A stretch of 64,000 bases of DNA, from contig CAJQUW010016138.1 in assembly GCA_907163375.1 (NCBI GenBank), positions 1-64,000 of the forward strand, given 5' to 3'. Position numbers and translations under genes: made by a program. The DNA comes from Prostheceraeus crozeri (taxonomy: Eukaryota; Platyhelminthes; Polycladida; Euryleptidae). Below the pieces are notes generated by a model. The model was not told the origin of the DNA, did not search any database, and saw only the letters and a list, made by a program, of their open reading frames with translations. Numbering within the stretch: position 1 is the stretch's first letter; the number at the start of each line of letters is the position of its first letter. Below, piece after piece: positions 55,494 to 64,000 of the stretch.

Positions 55494-57533
55494 TAGTACG
55501 GCAGCCAGAGCGAGTTTCTGCATGCAGAGAACAAGGCAGAAAATGACACTTTCACATAATGATGCACACCCCATGCGTACTACGAATCAGCGCGTCTACC
55601 GATGTCTACTTGGTTCCTCTTCTTGTCAGACACAATCAAAGAAAAACGCATGTTAATCAAATGGAACGCAGATCGCAGTTTTAAATAAAACCGAATTTTT
55701 CTGTGTTTTCTCTGATAAAGTAAAAAGCACTAAGTCAAGAGCCATAATTTTTGACAAAGAATGTCTTCAGATGGAAGGGTTACTTCAAAGGGTTGCTAAA
55801 TGTGGTCAGGCCGCACCATTTTGGAGAGGCTTTTGCATCTGTCGAAGGACCGGTTCCCAGAATAACAACGGAAGAGGTACTTAGTGCTTTGTCCTGTATG
55901 GTGAACGAAGGAGCTACTGGCCCGATGGAATCCCTATAGAAGCCTACCGAGTTTTACAGGCGGATGGTGTGCGTCTGCTGACGAACACAATGAATGGCAT
56001 CCTTATGAGAGGCTCGATGAGCAACAGTTGACGTGAAAGTATCCTACCCCTATCTTCAAAGGCAAGGGGATCACATAGCTTGCTCAAACTATCGGGGTAT
56101 CAAGTTACTCCCGCATGCTCTTTAAGTTTGGGAAATGATAGATGAAAGCAGCTCAGAGAGTTTGTTGATCTAGCTGACAATCAATTCGGATTCAGACCAT
56201 GTTTGTCGTGCGCACCACAATGGGGAAGCACCGTGAAGGCAACACCCCGCTCCACATGGTTTTTACATCGACTTGGAAAAAGCACATGATTCAATTCCTC
56301 GTGAGATTTTTTGAAATTGTATGAGGTCGTAATATCCCTTAGGTACACGTGAAAGTGATCCAAGACATGTGTACGGACGCAACAACGAAGGTGAGATCCA
56401 AGCAAAGTCTAAGTGATGCGTTCGAGGTTAGTGTGGGACTCCACCAAGGATTTGCTTTAAGGCCGTTCCTCTTTGTCCTGGTCATGGACACGATTTTGCA
56501 AGCGCAGAGATCAAGTCCACCGTGGGAACTGCTACACGCAGATGAATCTGTATTGCAGTTAACTTGTGGATAGTTCGAAGCCATCTCTGGAAAGGAGGTT
56601 GATCTAGTGGAATCACACCATCGAGCGATATGGACTCAAAGTTGATGTTCACAAGACGGAGTACATGCCAACCGAAGACCATGACGAAACGATGTTCCTA
56701 CCATCAGGACAGGTGAAGAAGGTCGACAATTTCAAGTACCTGGGATCTGTGATAGAGGCATCATCATCGATAAAGAAGTCAATAGAAGGATCCAAGCGAC
56801 TTGGAGATACTGGAGAAGACAAATATGGGTACTGTATGACAAGGAGATGCCGATAAAATTGGAATCAAAGGTCTACACAACCATGGTGCGGATGGTGATG
56901 CTGTACGGAAGCGAGTGTTGGGCAGTCAACAAAAAAAATCGCCTCAATAGAGATGCGCATGTTGCGAAGCATCCTCGGGCTAACACAAAGATTCAGGATA
57001 AGAAATGAAGACATTCGCGGAGCACTCGGGATTCATGCGCTGGCACAGACTGAGGTGGTGCGGGCACATGGTGGGGAACCTCGCGAACACCAGACCCAAC
57101 TAGCATTGGGAATGCCTGTGTCAGGGCCGCGAATCAGAGGGCAACCAAAAAACATGGAAGCACCAAGTGCTGAAGGAGCTTAAACTGCGGATGCAATGGA
57201 CCACTGGAGATGGAAGAGGAAAACTCCGAATGTGTTTAGCTTCATAGACAGGGGTGCATCAGCATGATAAGAAATGAACTGAAGACATTCCATGTCAAAA
57301 GTTATTACTCTGGGCTTGGTACTTTTCGCTAAATCGAATAAAACATAGAAAATTTATGCAATCTGCGTCCAATTGGATTAACATGAACTTTCTTTGATGG
57401 TGTCTGACAAGAAGAGGAACCAGATAGAGCTCGGCAGACGCGCAGATTCGTATTAGGCATAGGGTGTGCATCATTCTGTGAAAGTCTCATTTTCGGCCTC
57501 GTTCCCTGCAGAAACTCACTCTGGCTGCCGGAC
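55494..57533. mobile_element. Inverted-repeat element enclosing an RTE LINE remnant
   Basis: Left arm about 55494-55762 (TAGTACGGCAGCCAGAGCGAG...) and right arm about 57268-57533 (...CTCTGGCTGCCGGAC) are inverted copies of the arms of the foldback MITE at 50803-51529. Between them is 1.5 kb of RTE-type reverse transcriptase. Either an RTE copy inserted into a foldback element or the arms moved it as a unit. Confidence 0.65.
55763..57240 (+). pseudogene. RTE-type reverse transcriptase remnant
   Basis: Blocks in several frames: RITTEEVLSALSCMVNEGAT, AYRVLQADGVRLLTNTMNGI, a NQFGFR-like box near 56.19 kb, VKVIQDMCTDATTKVRSKQS, FEVSVGLHQGFALRPFLFVL, WELLHADES (degraded catalytic motif), DNFKYLGSVIEASSSI, YGSECWAVN, MRMLRSILGLTQR and GPRIRGQPKN. 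Motif order is that of RTE-clade ORF2 after the endonuclease. Many frameshifts and stops. Confidence 0.75.
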
Positions 57534-59326
57534 AACAAAAAATCTGAATATCATTTTGCGATCAGAACATTATCTGCAACAGACAATAACTGCTTTTATT
57601 ATCCTTAACTCCAAATCGGCCAGGCTACCGGTTGCGAGGAGTATCACATTTCTACCTTCTCTGGAAGATGCCTGTCTTAAAAGTGTAATAACAATCATAA
57701 AATGACAAATCTCATTTTTCGTGATCAAACGAAATTTAATTCATGAAGTTAGTATTATATTAATTCACATTATATTATTAGCCAGGCCATTTTCTATTTT
57801 CAAATTTGGGTGTCTCAAAGGCTATCTGGAATATATCGATGAAACTTCGTGACATCTTCAAGTTCTTTATTTGCTTTCATTACATATCATTGTTTTGATA
57901 TTTGAATAATTTATTCGATGACACATTCGTTTTTAAAAATGCTTGCGTTAAAGACGAGCAGGGCATCTGAGGTGCTGTCTCATATTTCGCTAAAATCAAT
58001 GACATATTCTAACAAAGAATATACTTTGATGTAGCTAATACTGTAGTGAGTATTTAAGCTTGAAATGCAATCCGTTTTTGCAGAAAATAATTTATCTGAG
58101 ATTGTATAGGAACTGGGCCTACTGTATATTACATCGAAAAGTAAGCCCATAGGCACATGCGCTGGCTAGATTGATGTATTTACCTGTTCTTTCAAAAAAT
58201 AAAAAATGTCATGCAGTGTTTGCAAGAACCCAATCTGCATTGACCATCGCAATTTGATTTGCTTGCAGTGCACATAAATAACTAGTCGCTTTTTCTTGCA
58301 GAGACCGCCCATTCGTTTTTATGCGTTTTTATAGATACGTTTTTATGGAAAGTTATCCACAATAACATACTGGCATGAGCTATAGAAAATTATGTTTTAC
58401 CATCATTTAGATCGTCGAAACTGGATCTAACTAATGACCTGATATATTCATGAATAACAGACAATTAATGTGACAAAATGAGATACTAAAGTCTAGCATT
58501 AAAAGTAGGCCAATCTAAAAATGGAGTAAAAGAATTAAGCCGGTAGATTAAAAACTTGACTTGATAGAGCAAAGTTGTTGTGATTTTCGAACTTAGGGAA
58601 TATAAATTTACCAGAAACAGTACAGTGTCTAAATTGAAAGGGACTATAAATGACGTTTTGCAAATAGCCGATCTAGCCATATGTTGCTTTTTTGGATAAA
58701 CTTCAAAAATTGATTTGCCTCTTGCTAAAAAAACGTTAGAGAAAAATGAATGCTTCCACTGGAATTAGCACTTCCTAGCATTTTTGCTAGAGCTGTGAGA
58801 ACTTATTGAATGAGCGGAGAATCTCAATGTATCTGTTGAAAAGTATGAATGGCCTTTCATCGCTTGCGCTTATGTCATCTTCAGATTATTCAAATCGTCA
58901 CCAATTCCATCAAATTTTAAGAAATCCCACCCACATTTCAAGTTCTTTTTTCTACATCAGAATGTGATTGATTTCTAACAGTATGACAACTTGACCAAAA
59001 GATCCTAAGAGTATCTCCGCGACAAATTCGCCAGATGGGTCGGCCAGAGAATTTCTACTTGTGCTTCGAAACGACACTCAGGGCTCTGGCATAATCTGGC
59101 GAATGGCAAAACAAGACAAAGATTCGACCAAATCGATGATGATTGCAGTAGTCGTGGAAGCCTTGTTCGTCAATACATAACAAGGAGAGGCTGCGGCTTC
59201 TCCTTTGAAATTATGTCTCCGGGGATGGATTTCAGTGATGGAGCTGCGAGTATATTAAACACTCATAAAATCATTCTTGTATTCGGAAATTCTAAGGAAC
59301 AATTTACATCTATGACATTTTACAGG
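57534..59326. other. AT-rich stretch without recognised features
   Basis: No ORF with protein-like content, terminal repeats or tandem array was found. The last six bases, TACAGG (59321-59326), would be the left target copy for Polinton C. Confidence 0.5.
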
Positions 59327-60101
59327 AGTAGTAATCCCGTCCCAAAATCAAGTCCAGTGCGGTGCAGTGATGAGTCATCATGCTGACTCACCCCCCCTCT
59401 GGAAGGAAGGAAGAGAGGTGAGGGAGGTGGCCAAGGATGTGCTGGGAGGAATGGGTCCGTGAGGAGGAAACCGTTCCCTACCCCCCCCCCTCTAGAAGGA
59501 AGGAGTCTTCCAGCAAGGGGTAGGAAGGGAGAAGGGTAGGAATGTGGGAAGGCTAGAGTGAGAAAAGGCGGGTGTTGGTGGTTTTGGGATGAGAAAAGTT
59601 GGAAATCGTCATGAAGGAGGGTTCAGATGCGAAATTGGAGTTAAGATTCGGAATCTACGTGAAATGCTGGAAGGGGAAGGAAGGCAGGGAGGAGCAGCAA
59701 GGGGTGGAATCTCTAAGAACGTCAGAGTTGGAAAAGGGTGGGTGTTGGTAGTTTTGGGATGAGAAAAGTCGTTTTTCGGCATGAAGGAGTCCTGGGATGG
59801 GAAAACGGAGGGCAGATTCGAAATCTACGTGAAATTTTGGGTCAGGAAGGATGTTTCCAGCGAAATCGTAGAGAAAAAATTTCGAGGACGCCCCCCCCCT
59901 CTTGTCAAACTTCCAACTTTGGTGTTAGAGATCGTAGATCTTCTGGTCATCGTAGAGGGTCGAGGGATAGCTTAAATGAAAGGTGAGAGCGAGAAAACAT
60001 GACTGTCAAACTTTGAAGTCAATCGGAGCACTAGAACCGGAGATAAACGGGTTTAAAGATTTGGATCATGGATATTACGTCATCAGCTGATCGCCACAAA
60101 C

Positions 60102-60109
60102 TATATAAG
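60102..60109 (+). promoter_or_regulatory. TATA box (TATATAAG), left promoter of Polinton C
   Basis: Followed about 50 nt later by GGGGTAGGTC, the equivalent of the Polinton B donor, then the shared GAGCTCCGAT block. Confidence 0.6.
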
Positions 60110-61319
60110 TGGAAACTCTGCTTGTGGAAATCAGTTCTCCTCCCGACTGGGTTGGGGTAGGTCGTCTCTCTGAGCTCCGATGATAGCATTGGAAATCTGA
60201 AAAACCAACCGACTTAGAAAATTTCATTGCTGATATCAGCTATGGCGTCCGACTTTGAGGTTCGCCAAGAGATGGCCTTCGTCTCCAGGCCATAAAAGAC
60301 TCCAAAACTTTAAGGGCTTGTAACTTTGCTTCTACAAGTCCGTTTGACTTGATTCAAAAAAGGTTCGGTTGCTATTGACCTGCCCTAAGTATTAAACTAC
60401 TTATAAAATTTCATAAGTAGTGCTAAAAAGTTGAAAAATTTAAATTCACATTTTTGGAGGTTTTCTGGGGTTTTCGACCCTGCTGAAGTCAATGAAGGCA
60501 TGGTTAAGTGTGTACGATCCAGTCTTCTCATGAACCAAGCGGCTTTTCACTGAAAGCGAGCAAGACACGGAGAGTTTTTCTGCAATATTCCACTGACAGG
60601 GTGTTCCTTCGGGACGGCGGATGATGCCGTAGTGATAAGTGTGGCAAGGGAGTGTGTCATATTTTGGACCGAAACCGCTGGGGCAACTCATGTTTCATGT
60701 TGGGCATTTGACACAGTTCTCAACGTAGCACTTTAAACGCCAGTCGGTTGAGTCCTAGCTATCATGTCATGGGTGACATCTAAACATCTCCATTACAAAA
60801 CGCTTGTGAATCACGGTTTGCTATCCCTCTCTACGGCTTGCTATCACGCTGATCAAAGTCTGTCAACCTCTTGTAAATAACTCCATCGGTTTTTATGTCT
60901 GGCTATCAAGTCATTGACGGTGCAAGTCACGGAGATTTTCGGTGTCATACTTCCTGTTGGTGGGCGTTCTTTTGAGACATCGGTGAAGTCCGTAGCGATG
61001 AGTACTGCACGGGACAATGGCAATGGCAATCCTTGTGAAACCTCTCTGCGTCATGTTTGCAACTGGTCGCCTTTCATCTCAACGTAGTGCTCTGACCACC
61101 AGGGCGACTTTTATCTATCTGCCACAGGTTAACTCATAAAATCTCCATTGCACTTGTCTCCCGATAGTTGGCCAACCATGCGAGAATGAGCCATGAGTTC
61201 TTTCAAGAACTGTCTCCATCACCGAGGCTAAATGATGAAGGGATGAAACGGGAGGCCACCCTTGCACCACATGCAACACATCACAGGCTTCACTCTTCGC
61301 TAGTGAACGGGCTCTTGTG

Positions 61320-61590
61320 AACGTAGTCAGAAAGTGTATCATGGTTTGCAGAAGCAAAGTTTTGTCAAATAGTCTTACTGCGACCCACGTTTGTGAAAGT
61401 AAAGTTTGATCATCGAAGCTTTATTCGTGAGTGTCGTCAGAAAGTGTATCATGGTTTGCAAAAGCAAAGTTAGTGTAGTCAAATAGTTTTACTGTGACAC
61501 ACGTTTGCAAAAGCAAAGTTTGACCATCGAAGTTTTATTCGTGAGTGTCGTCAGAAAGTGTATCATGTTGTACAAAAGTTTTACTGCAAC
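61320..61590 (+). repeat. ~110-bp tandem repeat, 2.4 copies
   Basis: GTCAGAAAGTGTATCATG starts units near 61326, 61437 and 61549; each includes AAGCAAAGTTTG(A/T)(C/T)CATCGAAG and ATTCGTGAGTGTC. No coding role. Confidence 0.75.
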
Positions 61591-61889
61591 ACAGGTTTAT
61601 GACTGACCGAACTCACCACAGCACTAGAAAGTTTTATCGAAAAGGTTTACTGCACAGTGTAGATCATCTTGTAACTCACTTTCAGTGTTAGAAAGTTTGA
61701 TTGGAGACAGTTGCCAAATGTTCCCTTATTAGAAAATTCAAACTTCATGACTTTTAGATTAGCTTCATCAGGTTTACTAAAAGCAGTCTACTACTGCAGT
61801 GAGACTGAGAGTTTAGAAAGTTATATGAAAACAGTGTTCACAACAGCATTAGAAGGTTTAGCACAACACAAGTGTCATGAAAAAATACT

Positions 61890-62342
61890 TTATTTGGTCT
61901 TTGATTTAACATCATTGAAACCCACTTTACTAATAGCAATGACAATATGGTTTATTTTATTCAGAGGCAAATGATTGGCGTAATCATGAAAGCTGTCCAT
62001 CCGAGAAATAATCTTCTGCAGATGTCGTCTATAAGACTCAGAAGCATCAGTAACATATTCTTGTCCATAGGAACGAAATTGTAAGTCAACACTTTCCGCT
62101 TCTTCACCTTGTGTAAAATGAGTGTACTTCACATTTGCAATTAAGTGAGCCTTCATGAGACTGTCTTTGAAATAAGATATCAACTCCGTAAATATTTCTC
62201 GTGTGTAGTCTAAACATGCTTCCAATTCTGTCTCCTCCCTTTGAAACTCAAGGATGTAATCTTGTATTAAGCCTCCGAAGCTCTCTTGATGAAAACGAAT
62301 CGTGCAAGCATCATGTTTCAATGTATTGACTTCAGGTGTCAT
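61890..62342 (-). CDS. Polymerase-N-like ORF of Polinton C
   Basis: Intact 150 residues starting MTPEVNTLKHDACTIRFHQE. The core LIANVKYTHFTQGEEAESVD, LQFRSYGQEYV, RHLQKIISRMDSFHDYANHL and INHIVIAIS matches the shorter fragment at 35010-35300 in Polinton B. That it stands alone in C, with its own stop and start, favours a separate small gene over a polymerase exon. Function unknown. Confidence 0.45.
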   Translation of the reverse strand: MTPEVNTLKHDACTIRFHQESFGGLIQDYILEFQREETELEACLDYTREIFTELISYFKDSLMKAHLIANVKYTHFTQGEEAESVDLQFRSYGQEYVTDASESYRRHLQKIISRMDSFHDYANHLPLNKINHIVIAISKVGFNDVKSKTK

Positions 62343-62407
62343 GGTTAAGTCTCTAGTTTGTCTGTGATTGAACGAGAGGTCTCATCCATTCTCCGCTTAG
62401 GAAAATC

Positions 62408-63995
62408 TTTTAAAAGGCAGTGCACCAGCTCTGCTCTTCACATTTATCTTTCACAAGGTGAGTGTCGGTGAGCTCCTGCTATCAGGTTGTTTTGACTTGC
62501 TATCAAGTTGAATAGTCAATTGCTATCAAGAGATTCACTTCTGCTCATGAAACATATAATCACTGTAATACCTCCATTGCTCGAGCGTTCCTTCGGGACG
62601 GCGGGTACTGCGGTAGAGGGATTGCGTTGCACGGGTTTTTCGTCGTTTGTTAGACCGAAACCTCTGAGCCGTTGCTCATGTTGGGCGTTCGACTTCATAC
62701 TCAACGTGACGCTTTCTCTCGCCAGGTCAGAGTACTTCAGCCATTCGACAAAGATTAGTCTTTATGATATGGAGTAGAGTGAAATGTAATTCATTAGATG
62801 TCACTTCAATGATTGTTCCCATGATAAACGTTGACTAGGCAAATGAAACGATTCTCATCTTTCCTTTTCAGTGATTGAAATCTACGATCGTACTACCGTG
62901 TAATCTGTAATCGATCAAAAATGGAATCCGAGAAAATTGAGAACTACCGCATTGCTGTCGAGATGGAAAAGGCCACCATCGAGCAATGTAAGTATTTGTA
63001 TCAAGTTTGACTCTATTACTAACATCATTAGGGTAGACATCCTCATTAAATTAAGAGTCCCTCCCTTATTTTGTTCGTGTTTAAACCGAATCCAAATTTT
63101 AGCTCTGTTTTTCTTTGCTGTCATTCTTTTTCAGTGCATGAATGTATTCGTAATGGGGAACCCGTCCCCCAAAGAGGAATCGGGGAAGCCTATGAGCGGC
63201 TTGGCAAGTGTAAGTATCTTTAACATTTCATGTTTAGACTGTTTCAGATCCTCTGCATCATCCTTGTCTCATTATCTAATCTCTCTTTTCTCTCTACAGA
63301 TATGGCAAAGATGAAGAAGTGGGAAGAAGCCGCGAGGCGAAGATTCGAAGCCGAATTTCCGGCCCTACCTGCGCACCTGTCTACCTCCGCCAAAGGTGCG
63401 ACCCCTCTCTCGGGCATCATCATCGCCCCACCTCCACCGCCTGCTCCGCTCCCTGCGCCAGTCCCTGCTCCTCGTCACCACGTCCCTCCGACACCGAAGC
63501 CCAGGACCCTTCCACCCTCGGCTCGCGTCCCTGTCCTACCTCCTCGCGTTCATCCTTGCTGCCGGAGTTACAGTCCTTAGATGGTAAGTAACCGTGATTG
63601 GGAAATAGGGGGTAAGACTTCAAACTTGAAATTATGATCACGTTACTAATCTCTTTTCCCTTTTTCTCAACAGATCTGGCTGCCTATCTCCTGGACGGCG
63701 ACGTTCCCTCCCGCCCCATCGTCATCCCAGCTTCGTCACCACCACCTGCAGCGGTCGATCTCCCTCTCCTCTCCATCAAGTCGGTGGAGAGGCTGTTGGA
63801 GGAACAGGAGTTAGGGATAGTGGGAGAGGAGATGCAATCGAGGAGGAAGGTGTCAGGGAGAGAGAAGGACCCATGGCTCGACAGCTCAGCTGTACTGACT
63901 GTAGGCAGGTCTTCGCGAGGCCATTCTGCCTTCGACGACACCGGCATTCTCGCTGCCCAAAAGTGAAAGGAGATCTCGAGAAGTCGCGCCGACTG
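62408..63995 (+). pseudogene. Spliced Polinton C gene ending in a zinc finger
   Basis: TTTTAAAA (about 62408) precedes a leader exon ending CACAAG|GTGAGT at 62457; the next exon starts at 62872 (TTTTCAG) with ATG 62921 (MESEKIENYRIAVEMEKATI) and ends 62987. Exon 63135-63209 and exon 63300-63583 follow with GT-AG borders; the latter is Pro-rich. Exon 63674 onward reads DLAAYLLDGDVPSRP and SIKSVERLLEEQELG in one frame, but the terminal zinc finger (CTDCRQVFARPFCLRRHRHS, C2H2/C2HC) lies in another. TAG at 63578 also interrupts the frame from ATG. So at least two frameshifts. It resembles the spliced zinc-finger leader at 25386 in Polinton B. Confidence 0.45.
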
Positions 63996-64000
63996 ATCCC

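Larger units (their letters stand above)
60590..62750. repeat. Three copies of the recurrent ~180-bp Polinton unit
   Basis: Copies at about 60590-60772, 60940-61130 and 62575-62750. Each runs from a CCTTCGGGACGGCGG or CTGTTGGTGGGCGTTC start through a GACCGAAACC(G/T)CTG or variant box and CATGTTGGGC to a CAACGTAG(C/T)(A/G)CT box. Orientation is inverse to the Polinton A copies, as expected for opposite ends. Confidence 0.6.
59327..64000. mobile_element. Polinton C, left end (partial)
   Basis: Begins AGTAGTAATCCCG, the inverse of the Polinton A end, with the shared blocks TGATGAGTCATCA and CCCCCCCTCTGGAAGG. Poly-C/poly-G tracts at 59387 and 59477 and two partial sub-repeats (from about 59575 and 59735) follow, then a poly-C at 59890, TATATAAG at 60102 and the subterminal non-coding zone. 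Genes seen: a minus-strand polymerase-N-like ORF and a spliced zinc-finger gene. The element continues past the window. Confidence 0.72.

Noticed and set aside
5761-59327. A and C as the two ends of one giant element enclosing the window
   Set aside because: The terminal AG dinucleotides and TATA boxes point away from the middle, and the flanking hexamers differ.
1-64000. CRISPR array or bacterial operon
   Set aside because: No regular spacer array; introns, LINEs and hAT elements show a eukaryotic genome. Tight ATGA overlaps in Polinton B are virus-like, not bacterial.

Overview
The window is metazoan nuclear DNA made almost entirely of nested mobile elements. Evidence for an animal genome: GT-AG introns of 50-620 nt, TATA boxes 40-60 bp ahead of start codons, LINEs with PHD-finger ORF1 proteins, hAT, Tc1 and Crypton-like transposases, and Polinton/Maverick (adintovirus-like) elements. 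I cannot name the species; an aquatic invertebrate is a guess. No ordinary single-copy host gene is certain; the best candidate is a 16-residue-repeat coding fragment near 54-55 kb.

Layout. (1) 1-5761: right end of Polinton A, running off the left edge; its terminal repeat is bloated by ~325-bp sub-repeats and very skewed low-complexity DNA. (2) 5.8-6.65 kb: dead Tc1 transposase. (3) 6744-10850: complete hAT-1 with an 8-bp target duplication and a transposase with one in-frame stop. (4) 11.2-39.4 kb: one LINE (LINE-B, minus strand) split twice. LINE-A (about 12.0-16.0 kb, plus strand) sits in it, and a whole Polinton B (18021-37781, 19.76 kb, duplication ATTATT) sits in its endonuclease region. 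Polinton B in turn carries hAT-2 (20174-22423, duplication ATGATGAG). (5) 40.3-45 kb: a second LINE-B copy broken by a palindromic MITE, a Crypton-like recombinase fragment and LINE-D. (6) 45.1-50.0 kb: LINE-C, CR1/L2-like and nearly intact, with an A-AAA-AAC slippery heptamer at the ORF1 stop. (7) 50-57.5 kb: foldback elements, an hAT MITE, an hAT fragment and an RTE remnant between inverted repeats. (8) 57.5-59.3 kb: nothing recognisable. (9) 59327-64000: left end of Polinton C, running off the right edge.

Polinton B is the centre of interest. On the minus strand it has an integrase (two in-frame stops), an intact packaging ATPase, an intact basic pVI/pX-like virion protein, a major-capsid N-terminal stub, two tandem paralogous minor-capsid-type genes (both broken), a RING-like protein, a small basic protein, an intact DEDDh-type exonuclease, a second RING-like ORF and a spliced gene at the right terminal repeat. 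On the plus strand it has a spliced two-zinc-finger leader, the C-terminal part of a protein-primed DNA polymerase B, a coiled-coil gene (split by hAT-2) and two tandem related ORFs with PC4-like features lying where the capsid body should be. The element looks decayed, but several accessory ORFs remain open.

Polintons A, B and C share the end AGTAGTAA/AGTAATAA, a TATATAAG box just inside the terminal repeat, a donor-like GTA(A/G)GT just after it, and a recurrent ~180-bp non-coding unit. A and C point away from each other and have different flanking hexamers, so they are separate insertions.
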